Shown: one piece after another, positions 9,269-18,851 of the stretch | How the letters are laid out: every line of letters starts with the position of its first letter | Position numbering within the stretch: position 1 is the stretch's first letter | From: JAXLYE01 sp046351595 | GTDB taxonomy: Bacteria; Myxococcota_A; Polyangia; Palsa-1104; JAEUJZ01 | NCBI GenBank assembly: GCA_046351595.1 | Contig: JAXLYE010000002.1 | Coordinates: 372,001-436,000 of the forward strand | DNA length: 64,000 nucleotides | Direction of reading: 5' to 3' | Notes under the pieces: model-generated | The model's database searches: none | Told to the model about the DNA's origin: nothing | What the model saw: the letters and a program-made list of their open reading frames with translations, nothing else | Translations under genes and position numbers: made by a program

Positions 9269-10791
9269 TGGCGGCGACCCCCAAGAACCCGACTGCGAAC
9301 AGCAAGACCCCGGCCGAGGCGCCCGTGCCGACCGGCTTTGTCGACGCGGCGCGCATCGAGTGGAAGCTCGGTCGCTACGGCGTCGCCGCCGGCCGTGACC
9401 TTTTGGATCCGGGACCGTGGCAGCGCGCGCAGGAGTACCGCCGCCAGGCCGCGGCGCGCCTGGTCCCGATCGAGAAGAAGGATCTCAAGGGCCGCCTGCC
9501 CTCCGGTGAGTACCACCTGTCGCGCAAGGTCGACGGCGAGTTCGCGGTGCTGGCCTACGCCGCGGGCGAGGCGCTTTTGGTGAACCCTGGCGGCACGGTG
9601 CGGGTCGGGCTGCCGCTGCTCGCCGAGGCGATCCAGAAGCTCGGCAAGGCGGGCGTCAAGTCGGCGCTGCTCGCGGGCGAGCTGTACTACCGCCGGCCCG
9701 ACGGCAGCCGGCCGCGCGTGCACGACGTGTCGCGCGCCGCGCGCCAGCCCGAGGGGGCGGCCGATCTGGAGCGCCTGTGCCTGGCGGTCTTCGACGTGAT
9801 CGAGCTCGACGGGCAGCCCGCGAGCGCCCGCCACGGCGAGAGCTACGCCCGCATCCAGCGCCTGCTCGCCGGCGGCGACCGCATCCACCCCATCGACGCC
9901 GCCGCGGTCAAGACGCTGGAGGAGATCGAGAAGTACTTCACCAGCTGGGTCGAGGAGCAGGGCGGCGAGGGCCTGGTCCTGCGCAGCGACAGCGTCGGCA
10001 GCTTCAAGCTCAAGCCGCGGCACACGCTGGACGTCGTGGTCGTCGGCTTCACCGAGTCGACCGACGATCGCAAGGGCATGCTGCACGATCTGCTCTTGGC
10101 GGTGATGCGCAAGGACGGCAGCCTGCACCTGTGCGGCCGCGTCGGCACCGGCTTCTCCGACGACGAGCGCCGCGCCATGCTGTCCGACCTCAAGGACCTG
10201 ACGACGGAGTCGGACTACGCCGAGATCGGCGACGGCCACATCGCCTACCAGATGGTGCGGCCGGAGTGGGTGATCGAGATCTCGTGCCTCGACCTCATCG
10301 CCCAGACGACGCGCGGCGGGGCCATCGACAAGATGGTGCTGGACTGGGACGCCAAAGCGGGCCGCTACCGGCCGCTGCGGCGCATGCCGCTGGTGTCGCT
10401 GATCTCACCGGTTTTCGTGCGCCGGCGCGACGACAAGCGGGTCAACCCGAGCGACGTGCGGGCGCAGCAGCTCGGCGATCTCGTCGAGATTGCGCAGCTT
10501 GACCAGGACGCGCGCACGCTGGTGCTGGCGCCGAGCCAGGTGCTGCGGCGCGAGGTCTACGTCAAGACCCAGAAGGGTCAGACGATGGTGCGCAAGTTCC
10601 TGATCTGGAAGACCAACAAAGAGGGCAGCGGCGACTTCCCGGCCTACGTCCTGCACTTCACCGACTACTCGCCGACGCGCAAGACGCCGCTCGAGCGCGA
10701 GATCCGCGTCTCGAACACGCGCGAGCAGATCGAGGCCCTGTTCACCGAGCTGCACAAAGAGAACATCGTCAAGGGCTGGTCCAAGGCCTAG
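9268..10791 (+). CDS. ATP-dependent DNA ligase-like nucleotidyltransferase
   Basis: 507 residues with the covalent nucleotidyltransferase core of ATP-dependent polynucleotide ligases. Motif I is KVDGE with the predicted adenylated K87, motif III GELYY (137-141), motif IV EGLVLR (234-239), motif V FKLKP (246-250). An OB-fold follows with the typical GRVGTGFSD (290-298) and motif VI R-x-DK ending at K390. Residues 1-65 and 400-507 do not match the usual ligase adornments; the last hundred residues form an unrecognised domain. The Arg normally found two residues after the motif I Gly is Phe92, so substrate or metal requirements may differ. No LigD polymerase or nuclease module and no Ku gene is nearby. 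It is coupled to two unknown genes. RNA ligase or capping-type activity is an alternative. Confidence 0.8.
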   Translation: MAATPKNPTANSKTPAEAPVPTGFVDAARIEWKLGRYGVAAGRDLLDPGPWQRAQEYRRQAAARLVPIEKKDLKGRLPSGEYHLSRKVDGEFAVLAYAAGEALLVNPGGTVRVGLPLLAEAIQKLGKAGVKSALLAGELYYRRPDGSRPRVHDVSRAARQPEGAADLERLCLAVFDVIELDGQPASARHGESYARIQRLLAGGDRIHPIDAAAVKTLEEIEKYFTSWVEEQGGEGLVLRSDSVGSFKLKPRHTLDVVVVGFTESTDDRKGMLHDLLLAVMRKDGSLHLCGRVGTGFSDDERRAMLSDLKDLTTESDYAEIGDGHIAYQMVRPEWVIEISCLDLIAQTTRGGAIDKMVLDWDAKAGRYRPLRRMPLVSLISPVFVRRRDDKRVNPSDVRAQQLGDLVEIAQLDQDARTLVLAPSQVLRREVYVKTQKGQTMVRKFLIWKTNKEGSGDFPAYVLHFTDYSPTRKTPLEREIRVSNTREQIEALFTELHKENIVKGWSKA

Positions 10792-10823
10792 CTCAGCCGC
10801 TCGCGGCGCTCCCAAGACAGGAA

Positions 10824-11687
<864 letters not shown>

Positions 11688-11948
11688 GGCGGCACTCTAC
11701 CATTGAGCTCCGAAGCGCCAAGGCGGCTCCGCGACCTGCGCGGCGCCCGCGCAGGCCAGGGCGTACAGGCGAAGGCTCGGTCGATCAGCCGCGACCCCAA
11801 GGCCCAAGCCCATGAAGAAGGGGGCAATCAGGTAGCTCCCGAGGGCCGCCCTCCGTCGCTGGCGCGCGCCGCTGGCCCGGCCGGTGGGAACGGCCGATCG
11901 AGTCAATTGCTGCGACGCCGGCATCCGAAGTACACTAGGAATCCGGTT

Positions 11949-12680
11949 ATGAGGATCGGTCTTTTCTCTGATACCCACGCCAACCTGGAGGCGCTGGAGG
12001 CAGTCCTTGACTGCTTCACCATGGCCCGCGTGGACAAGCTGGTCTGCCTCGGTGACACCGTGGGGTACGGCGCAGACCCGAACGGCTGCTGCGATCTGGT
12101 GCGGAAGCACGCGGCGTTCTGCATCCTCGGCAACCACGACGCAGCGGTCGCCGGGCGCATGGACTACTCGTACTACTACGACGCGGCGCGCCAGGCGCTC
12201 GACTTCCACGCCTCGGTGCTCACCCCCGAGAACGCGGCCTGGCTGCGCAGCCTGCCGTACGAGAAGCGCGAAGGCCACATCTGCTACTGCCACGGCTCGC
12301 CGATCAACCTCGAAGAGTTCGACTACATCTTCTCGACGGAGCAGGCGGCCCGCTGCCTGCCGTTCTGGGACCAGCTGGCCGACGTGACGTTCATCGGCCA
12401 CTCGCACCTGTGCAAGGCCTTCGCGCTGTCGCGCCACGAGGTCCACGAGGTCGTCGCCCAGAAGTTCGAGATCCGCCCCGGCTACCGCTACATCATCTCG
12501 GTCGGTTCCGTCGGACAGCCGCGCGACTACGACAACCGCGCCAGCTACGTCATCTACGACGACCAGACCCGCATCTTCGAGTTCCGCCGCGTCGCCTACG
12601 ACATCGACACCGCGGCGCAGAAGATCTTCGAGGCCAACCTCGAGCCAAACTTCGGCAACCGCCTGTTCATCGGCGTCTGA
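11949..12680 (+). CDS. Calcineurin-like metallophosphoesterase
   Basis: 243 residues. All metal-site motifs of the small metallophosphoesterase family are present: D8-x-H10 (FSDTH), GD at 35-36 (CLGDTVGYG), GNHD at 61-64, a later CHGSP and GHSH. The VGYGADP continuation after GD and the FIGHSH motif are typical of the YfcE/MJ0936-like branch, whose physiological substrate is usually unknown. The ATG at 11949 is chosen because it starts directly at the first beta strand. Cytoplasmic; stands alone. Confidence 0.88.
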   Translation: MRIGLFSDTHANLEALEAVLDCFTMARVDKLVCLGDTVGYGADPNGCCDLVRKHAAFCILGNHDAAVAGRMDYSYYYDAARQALDFHASVLTPENAAWLRSLPYEKREGHICYCHGSPINLEEFDYIFSTEQAARCLPFWDQLADVTFIGHSHLCKAFALSRHEVHEVVAQKFEIRPGYRYIISVGSVGQPRDYDNRASYVIYDDQTRIFEFRRVAYDIDTAAQKIFEANLEPNFGNRLFIGV

Positions 12681-12683
12681 GCC

Positions 12684-12715
12684 CTGCGCTCCGATCGCCG
12701 ATCCGCAGCGCAGGT
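12684..12715 (+). terminator. Hairpin after metallophosphoesterase gene
   Basis: Perfect 8-bp arms CCTGCGCT (12684-12691) and AGCGCAGG (12708-12715), with the loop itself partly self-complementary, 4 bp after the stop codon. There is no T-run, as is usual in very GC-rich genomes. Confidence 0.45.
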
Positions 12716-12882
12716 CCCGCCCGAAGTCCGGGGCCCGGTTTCCCGTTCATGACGCGCCTGCCGAGTCGGCTTTTGGCCGGGCTCCAGGCCGGCTCTCGAG
12801 ACAATCGCGCCCGCGCGGGTCGCCGTTTCTCGACGGGACGGCGCGAGCGCGCGGCCGTGCATCCGGGATCTGCTCACGGCGC

Positions 12883-12912
12883 TTGACAAATCTCCGACGG
12901 CAGCGCTAACAA
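12883..12912 (+). promoter_or_regulatory. Candidate sigma-70 promoter
   Basis: A perfect -35 TTGACA (12883-12888), an 18-bp spacer, and TAACAA (12907-12912). It lies about 170 bp upstream of the HARE-HTH/Mrr-like gene, which would give that mRNA a long leader. It is the best sigma-70 match noticed in the window. The remaining part of the 405-bp gap (12681-13085) holds the hairpin above and nothing else recognised. Confidence 0.55.
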
Positions 12913-13085
12913 TCCGGCCCAACGCGATGCAGGGCGGCGCTGCTGCGCAGCCAGCATGCGCTCGCTGGACCGGTCGGCCCCGCGCACTCTGGGCGGGGTC
13001 CTGAGGGGCGACCCAGCTCGTCCGTCAGGGTGGCCCAGCGGGTGCGCGCCTTGCCCGCCTACTCTCTCCCCTGGGATCTTGTGTG

Positions 13086-14999
13086 ATGACCTTTGTTGAA
13101 GCCGCCCTAGAGGTCCTCCGCCGTGAGGGCAAACCGCTCCACTTCAAAGAGCTGACCCGCCTCGCCGTCAAGTACGACCTGCTATCGGTCGTGGGCCGCG
13201 ATCCCGAGGCGATGATGCAGGTGCGCCTGCAGGCCGAGGTCCGCCGTCCCTCGACGGATATGGTGCGGATCAGCCCCGGCGTCTTCGGGCTGCGCAGCTA
13301 CCCGCCGCGCACCGGCAAGGAAGGCGGCCACAGGGAAACCGGCAAGCCGAGCGCCGACGAGAAGACAGGCGGTGAGACAGCCGGCAAGCAGCTCGACCTG
13401 CCGGCCGCTGCACCCGAGCCGGCGCGTGGCCGACGGCGCGGGCGGGGCGCCGGTGCCGCCGCCCGTGAGGAGAGCGGGGCGCCCGCGGCGGCCGAGCCCA
13501 CGGCCGCCGGTCGGGCCGAGGCCGCGCCGGCTGCACCGGCCGCGGAGGCCAAGGCCGAGCCGGCGGGGGAGGCCGCTCGCCCGTCGGGTCGCCACCGTCG
13601 ACGTGGCGGCCGCGGCGCTGAGGCGGAGCGTGGTCCGGCGCCGAGCGCCGAGGCGCCGAGCCCGCCGCTCGCCGCTGAGCCGCCCGCCGCTGCCGAGGCG
13701 CCGCGCGAGCCTGTGAGCCCGCCGCCCGCACCGGCCGCCGCCGAGGCTGCGGTGACCCAGCCCGCATCGGCCGCCGTCGCGCCGCCGGCTCCCGAGCCGA
13801 CGCCGGCCGCTGTCGAGATCCGCTCCGAGCCTGTCGCCGCGCCGCCCGAAACCAGCGCGCTGCCGCCGCCCGCCGAGGCGCGGCCGGAGCTCGCCAGCGA
13901 GGCGCCGCCCGAGTCCCCGGCCGTGAAGCACGAGCCGGTCGAGGCGAAGCGTGAGGTGACCGAAGCCCGGCCCGAGCCGAGCGAGACGCCGCGTCCGACA
14001 CCGGCGGCCGAGGCGCCGCGCCCCGAGGGCCCGAGCCGCCGCGAGTTCACGCCGCGTCCCGAGGCGCCGCGACCGGCGCCGCGACCCGAAGGAACGGCGG
14101 TGCCGCCGAGCGCCAGCTCGCCGACGCCGGGGGGCGCGCCGCGGTCGCCGGCGCCGAGCGCCACCACGCCGAGCTCCGTGCTGATGCCGGCGGGCCCTCC
14201 GGGTCCGCCGAGCCCGCCGACGGCGCCGCGGCAGATGTCGATGGCCGACGCGGCGTACGACGTGCTGCGCGGCTCCTCCGACGGGAGGGCGCTGACCAAC
14301 CGGCAGATCGCCGAGATCGCGCTGAAGCGTCGCCTGCTGCGCGGCGAGCTGGCGGACCTGTCGCGGGCGCTGCGCGCGGCCCTGCTGCGCGAGACCCGCC
14401 AGCGCGACAGCGACGGCCTGCGCCCGCGCGTCCGCACCGTCGGGCCGGGCCAGTACATGCTGAGCGAGCGCAAGCTCGAGTCCGAGGTCTACAACGCCGA
14501 GCGCGAGCTGCTCGACCGGCTGAACCGCACGCGCGAGGCCACCCGCGTCGCGCTGCGCCGTCGGCTGCGATCGCTGCCGGCCGGCGCGTTCGAGCTCCTG
14601 ATGCGCGTGCTGCTCGAGCGGCTGGGCATGCTCAACGCCGAGCTGATCAAGCGCGGCGAGGGCGTGGCCTACTACGCCGGCGTGCAGGCCCGCGGCGCCC
14701 GCAGCATCAAGACGCTGGTCGCGATCCGGCCCGGCGAGGCCGAGCTCGCGCGGGAGGCGGTCGGCGAGCTGCGGGCCGGCCTGCGCCTGCGCGGCTTCGA
14801 CGAGGGCCTGCTGCTGTGCTCGGGGCGAGCCAGCGCCGCGGCGCTGACCGAGGCCGGCGCGGCCCCCGGCATCGACCTGTACGATCAGGACGCGCTCACC
14901 GACCTGCTCATGCGGCACCAGATCGGTGTGCGGCGCATGCTGCTGCCCATCGACTACCTCGACGCCGACCTGTTCAACGAGCTGCTCGAGCAGAGCTAA
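13086..14999 (+). CDS. HARE-HTH protein with Mrr-like C-terminal domain
   Basis: 637 residues. The N-terminus (about 1-70) matches the HARE-HTH fold: TFVEAALEVLRREGKPLHFKE, then a second helix pair and an RISPGVFGLR strand. Residues 75-380 are an Ala/Pro/Glu-rich linker. A second HARE-HTH runs from about 384 to 465 (MSMADAAYDVLRG to GPGQYMLSE). The last 165 residues resemble an Mrr-type restriction-endonuclease fold, but the expected Q/E-x-K is VQARG and the preceding Asp is not evident, so nuclease activity looks lost. HARE-HTH domains have been linked to recognition of modified DNA and to RNA polymerase delta subunits. GTG at 13083 is an alternative start. Role inferred only: DNA or chromatin binding, perhaps genome defence. 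Confidence 0.72.
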   Translation: MTFVEAALEVLRREGKPLHFKELTRLAVKYDLLSVVGRDPEAMMQVRLQAEVRRPSTDMVRISPGVFGLRSYPPRTGKEGGHRETGKPSADEKTGGETAGKQLDLPAAAPEPARGRRRGRGAGAAAREESGAPAAAEPTAAGRAEAAPAAPAAEAKAEPAGEAARPSGRHRRRGGRGAEAERGPAPSAEAPSPPLAAEPPAAAEAPREPVSPPPAPAAAEAAVTQPASAAVAPPAPEPTPAAVEIRSEPVAAPPETSALPPPAEARPELASEAPPESPAVKHEPVEAKREVTEARPEPSETPRPTPAAEAPRPEGPSRREFTPRPEAPRPAPRPEGTAVPPSASSPTPGGAPRSPAPSATTPSSVLMPAGPPGPPSPPTAPRQMSMADAAYDVLRGSSDGRALTNRQIAEIALKRRLLRGELADLSRALRAALLRETRQRDSDGLRPRVRTVGPGQYMLSERKLESEVYNAERELLDRLNRTREATRVALRRRLRSLPAGAFELLMRVLLERLGMLNAELIKRGEGVAYYAGVQARGARSIKTLVAIRPGEAELAREAVGELRAGLRLRGFDEGLLLCSGRASAAALTEAGAAPGIDLYDQDALTDLLMRHQIGVRRMLLPIDYLDADLFNELLEQS

Positions 15000-15179
15000 G
15001 CTGGCGCCGCTGGGCCGAGGCGTCCGGGGTGCCTCGCTGCGGCCGACCGCGGGTGGGGCGCGTGCGCCTCTGTCGGGCTGCGCCAAGCTGCCACAGCCCG
15101 GGGGGATTCACGGCGGGCCGTGCCCGTGCTCCCGTCGCAGCGGTTGGCTCGCTGCGGGCCGGGGAGTAATCTAGGCGCC

Positions 15180-16064
15180 ATGCTGCTGGCGATTGATATC
15201 GGCAACACGAACATCGTGTTCGGCCTCTTCGACGGTGGGACGCTGCTCACGCACTTCCGGATCGAGACCCGCAAGTCGCGCACCGAGGACGAGTACGCGG
15301 CGCTCCTCGGCAGCCTGTTCCAGGTGCACGGGCTCTCGTTCCGCGCCGGCCTGACCCGCGACGTGGCTGCGACCGAGCCCGGCCCGGCCACCAGCCCCGG
15401 CGACCCCGGGCGCCTGCTGCCGCAGTCGACGCAGCCGGCCGAGCGCGGCATCACCGCCGGCATCCTGGCGACCGTGGTGCCGCCGGTGCTGACCGCGTTC
15501 CAGCGCCTGTTCACGCGCTACCTGCACATCGACCCCGTCGTCGTCGGACCGGGCACGCGCACCGGCATGCCGATCCTCTACGACAACCCGCGCGAGGTCG
15601 GCGCCGATCGCATCATCAACGCCGTCGCCGCCTACGAGCGCTACCGCTCGGGCTGCCTGGTCGTCGACTTCGGCACGGCCACGACCTTCGACGTCGTCAC
15701 GCCCAAGGGCGAGTACCTGGGCGGCGCCATCGCGCCCGGCATCGGCATCAGCGCCGACGCCCTGTTCCACGCCGCGGCCAAGCTGCCGCGCGTCGAGCTC
15801 TTGCGGCCGCGCTCGGTCATCGGCAAGAACACCGTGACGAGCATGCAGTCCGGGCTGCTCTACGGCTACGTCGGGCTCGTCGACGGCATCGTCGAGCGCA
15901 TGCGGGCCGAGGTCGACTTCCCGCTGCGGGTCATCGCCACCGGCGGCCTGGCGCCGCTCATCGCCAAGGACAGCCGCACCGTCGAGGAGTGCGACGAGAT
16001 GCTGACGCTCACCGGCCTGCGCATCATCTACGAGCGTGAGCGCCGGCGGAGCGCGCGGCCGTGA
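15180..16064 (+). CDS. coaX: Type III pantothenate kinase
   Basis: Phosphorylates pantothenate in the first step of coenzyme A synthesis. 294 residues, showing the ASKHA phosphate motif at the N-terminus (AIDIGNTNIVFG, D6), the GADRIIN signature and VVDFGTATTFD. Compared with the usual 250-260-residue enzyme there is an insertion of about 30 residues near positions 58-90 rich in Pro, Gly and Thr, in the loop before ITAGILATVVPP. The ATG at 15180 is chosen because it starts at the first strand. It is the first gene of a four-gene operon; its stop overlaps the next GTG by 4 bp. Confidence 0.93.
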   Translation: MLLAIDIGNTNIVFGLFDGGTLLTHFRIETRKSRTEDEYAALLGSLFQVHGLSFRAGLTRDVAATEPGPATSPGDPGRLLPQSTQPAERGITAGILATVVPPVLTAFQRLFTRYLHIDPVVVGPGTRTGMPILYDNPREVGADRIINAVAAYERYRSGCLVVDFGTATTFDVVTPKGEYLGGAIAPGIGISADALFHAAAKLPRVELLRPRSVIGKNTVTSMQSGLLYGYVGLVDGIVERMRAEVDFPLRVIATGGLAPLIAKDSRTVEECDEMLTLTGLRIIYERERRRSARP

Positions 16065-16627
16065 GCTCCGTCGCGCCGGGCCAGACCGACTTTGCGACGC
16101 GCATCGGCCTGGCGGTCCTGTGCCCGCAAAAGGCCGCGCTGCGCCTGTGCGACGGCGAACGCGGCGGCCTGCGCGACGCGGCGCTCCTGTTCCTGCCGCG
16201 CGTGGTGGCTGGCGACGAACTGCCGCTGACCTTCTCGCTGGTCCACCTCTCGGACGGCGGCGCCGCGGCGATGCTCGACGTGGTGCTCGACGTGCTGCGG
16301 GCGCTGACGCCGGATCTCATCGGTATCGCGCTCGGCGGCATCGTGATGTCGCTGGTGCTCGGGCCGCGCGAGCGCCTTTTGCGCCCGGGGCTGACGATCG
16401 ACCTGTCGGCGCAGGCGTGGATGCTGTGGCTGTTCCTGCTGGTGGTGGCCAAGCTCGGTCTGACCGTGCTGCGTCTGAGCCCGCCGCCGCTGTGGGCGCA
16501 GCTCGGGCGCTACGTGGCCCTGGCCGCGGTGGCGCTGCACTGGCTCAACGGGCTGCTCACCGCACGGCGCCGGCTCGGTTCGCTGGCCGCGGCGCAGCAG
16601 ACAGAGACGCAAGGCAAGACCCCATGA
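16061..16627 (+). CDS. Integral membrane protein of unknown function
   Basis: 188 residues from a GTG that overlaps the coaX stop. The first 75 residues are soluble-looking; hydrophobic segments follow around 84-105, 122-148 and 152-170, so three membrane helices are likely. No family recognised; the layout recalls small Yip1-like membrane proteins but no diagnostic motif is seen. It sits between coaX and a membrane-anchored thioredoxin, with 4-bp overlaps on both sides, which suggests coupled translation. Confidence 0.75.
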   Translation: MSSVAPGQTDFATRIGLAVLCPQKAALRLCDGERGGLRDAALLFLPRVVAGDELPLTFSLVHLSDGGAAAMLDVVLDVLRALTPDLIGIALGGIVMSLVLGPRERLLRPGLTIDLSAQAWMLWLFLLVVAKLGLTVLRLSPPPLWAQLGRYVALAAVALHWLNGLLTARRRLGSLAAAQQTETQGKTP

Positions 16628-17202
16628 CGCTTGAACCTACGACCGAGCCGCCGAACCCGCCGCCGCTCGCCCGCTGGGGGGGGCGCGTGCTCCTCATCGC
16701 GCTGGCGGTGCTGGTGGTTTCCAACGCGCTGTGGATGTCCGGCACGTTCCGCACCCTGCGGCCTCGCAACGGCGGCGCGCCCGACTTCACGGTGCGCCGC
16801 ATCGACGCCGCGGCCGGCCAGGGCGGCCAGGGAGTTGAGTTCCACCTGCTGGCCGAGCGCGGCCACCCGGTGCTGGTCGACTTCTGGGCCACCTGGTGCG
16901 GGCCGTGCCGCGAGTCGCTGCCCATCCTCGACGGTGTCTACGCCGAGCTGAAGGACCGCGGCCTGCGCGCCATCGCCATCGAGATCGAGGGTGCCGAGAC
17001 CAAGGCGCGGGCGTTCGCGGCGCAGCTGCACCTCAACATGCCGCTCGGCAGCGACGAGGGCGAGGTTTCCTCGCGCTACGGTGTCACGCAGATCCCGTAC
17101 ATGGTGCTGATCGACGCCGACGGGCGCATCAAGCGCGTCTTCCGCGGCGTGCACAGCGCCGCCGAGATCAAGCGCGCCGTCGAGGAGGCGGGGCTCCGGT
17201 GA
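16624..17202 (+). CDS. Membrane-anchored TlpA/ResA-like thioredoxin
   Basis: 192 residues. One N-terminal signal-anchor helix (about 23-40) places the thioredoxin domain in the periplasm. The active site WCGPC is in the usual context FWATWCGPCRESLP, and the cis-Pro loop is GVTQIPY. TlpA/ResA proteins reduce disulfides during cytochrome c maturation or envelope protein folding; the actual partner here is unknown because no ccm or ccs gene is present. It overlaps its neighbours by 4 bp on both sides in the coaX-murJ operon. Confidence 0.9.
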   Translation: MTLEPTTEPPNPPPLARWGGRVLLIALAVLVVSNALWMSGTFRTLRPRNGGAPDFTVRRIDAAAGQGGQGVEFHLLAERGHPVLVDFWATWCGPCRESLPILDGVYAELKDRGLRAIAIEIEGAETKARAFAAQLHLNMPLGSDEGEVSSRYGVTQIPYMVLIDADGRIKRVFRGVHSAAEIKRAVEEAGLR

Positions 17203-18851
17203 GCGGCAGCAGGCCGCGCATGGCCGGCGCGGCAGCGATGCTCTCGCTGGCCACGCTGCTGTCGCGGATCCTCGGTCTGGTCCGCGAGCAGATCTTCGCG
17301 GCGCTGCTCGGCGCCGGCTTCTACGGCGACGCCTTCACCATGGCGTTCCGCCTGCCGAACCTGTTGCGCGACCTGTTCGCCGAGGGCGCCCTGTCGGCGG
17401 CCTTCCAGCCCGCCTTCCTCGTCGAGGAGAAGCAGCACGGCCGCGAGGCGGCGTTCCGCCTGGCCAGCCTGGTGATGGCGCTGCTCGTGCTGGTCGTCGG
17501 CGGCCTGACCCTGCTCGGGGTGGTGCTGGCGCCGCAGCTGGTCGCGACGTGGGCCGCGGGCTACCAGGCGGTGCCGGGCAAGGCCGAGCTGACCGTGCTC
17601 TTGACGCGCGTGATGATGCCGTTCCTGCTGCTGGTGTCGCTGGCGGCGGTGGCGATGGGGATGCTGAACGCCCAGCAGCGCTTCGTCGCCCCGGCGCTGG
17701 CGCCGGCGCTGTTCAACCTGGCGGCGGTGCTCGGCGGCGGCGGCCTGTGGTTCTTCGGCATCGGTCGCACGCGGACCGCGGCGATCGGCTGGGCGGTGGC
17801 GACGCTCTGCGGCGGGCTGCTGCAGCTCGGCGTGCAGCTGGTGCCGCTACGCCGGGACGGCTTCCGTCTGTCGCTGCGGCTGACCCGCGCCGACCTGCAG
17901 AGCCCGGGGCTACGGCAGATCGTGTGGGCGATGGCGCCGGCGACGATCGGGCTGATGGCGACGCAGGTGAACATCTACGTCAGCTCGTCGTTCGCCTCGA
18001 CGGAGGACGGCGCGGTGACGTGGCTGCAGGTGGCGTTCCGGCTGATGCAGCTGCCGATCGGCATGTTCGGGGTCGCGGTCGGCACCGTGGCGCTGGCGCA
18101 GGCGGCCGAGCGCGCGAGCGAGACCGACCTCAAGCTGGCTCTGGACGGGGTGCGCGACACCCTGCGGCGCGGCCTCCTGCTCGTCTCTTTTTATACGCTG
18201 CCGACGGCGGCGGCGCTGTGGGTGCTGGCCGAGCCGGTGCTGCGCCTGATCTACCAGCACGGCGCCTTCCAGGCGCGCGACACGCTGGCCGCGACCGAGG
18301 CGCTGCGCTACTACGCGCTCGGGCTGTGGGCATACGCGGCGATCAAGGTCGTGGCGCCGGTCTTCTACGCGGTGCGGCGCGTGCGCATCCCGGTCATCGC
18401 GACGGTGATCGCGGTGCTCGTGGGCGTGCTGTGGAACCTCTCGCTGCACCCGCACTACGGCTACCGCGCGCTCGCGCTGGGCACGAGCGTGACGGCGGTG
18501 GTGAACCTGGTCGTGCTGCTGCTCTGCTTCTCGCGCTACTACGGCGGGCTGTGGCGCGCCGAGGTGGTGCTGGGGCTGTGCCGCGTCGCAGTCGCTGCGG
18601 TGGTTTCAGGTCTTGTGATGTGGGCGACCTTGAGCGCGCTGCTGGGCAAAAGCGCCACAGCCGCCGGCACAACCGCCACATCGCCGGCCTGGGCGCTGGT
18701 GCTGGTAGCCGTCGCAGGGACCGCCGGTGGCGGCAGCTACGTCGGGCTCTGCTGGCTGATGGGGGTCAAAGAGGTGAAGGAGGCGGGCGAGGCGCTGCGT
18801 CGGCGGGCCCGGCGCATCACGTCGCGCCGGGAGAGCCCGCCGTCGAGCTAG
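17199..18851 (+). CDS. murJ: Lipid II flippase MurJ
   Basis: 550-residue MOP-family transporter that moves the peptidoglycan precursor lipid II across the inner membrane. The N-terminal signature is LSRILGLVREQIFAALLGAG followed by DAFTMAFRLPNLLRDLFAEG and ALSAAFQPAF, all typical of MurJ/MviN. About 14 membrane helices can be read along the chain. The GTG at 17199 overlaps the previous stop. It is the last gene of the coaX operon and its stop abuts the stop of a convergent lipoprotein gene with no spacing. Confidence 0.95.
   Translation: MSGSRPRMAGAAAMLSLATLLSRILGLVREQIFAALLGAGFYGDAFTMAFRLPNLLRDLFAEGALSAAFQPAFLVEEKQHGREAAFRLASLVMALLVLVVGGLTLLGVVLAPQLVATWAAGYQAVPGKAELTVLLTRVMMPFLLLVSLAAVAMGMLNAQQRFVAPALAPALFNLAAVLGGGGLWFFGIGRTRTAAIGWAVATLCGGLLQLGVQLVPLRRDGFRLSLRLTRADLQSPGLRQIVWAMAPATIGLMATQVNIYVSSSFASTEDGAVTWLQVAFRLMQLPIGMFGVAVGTVALAQAAERASETDLKLALDGVRDTLRRGLLLVSFYTLPTAAALWVLAEPVLRLIYQHGAFQARDTLAATEALRYYALGLWAYAAIKVVAPVFYAVRRVRIPVIATVIAVLVGVLWNLSLHPHYGYRALALGTSVTAVVNLVVLLLCFSRYYGGLWRAEVVLGLCRVAVAAVVSGLVMWATLSALLGKSATAAGTTATSPAWALVLVAVAGTAGGGSYVGLCWLMGVKEVKEAGEALRRRARRITSRRESPPSS

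Noticed and set aside
13083..13085. GTG at 13083 as start of the HARE-HTH gene
   Set aside because: The adjacent ATG at 13086 gives the same protein one residue shorter and is the commoner start codon; kept only as an alternative.
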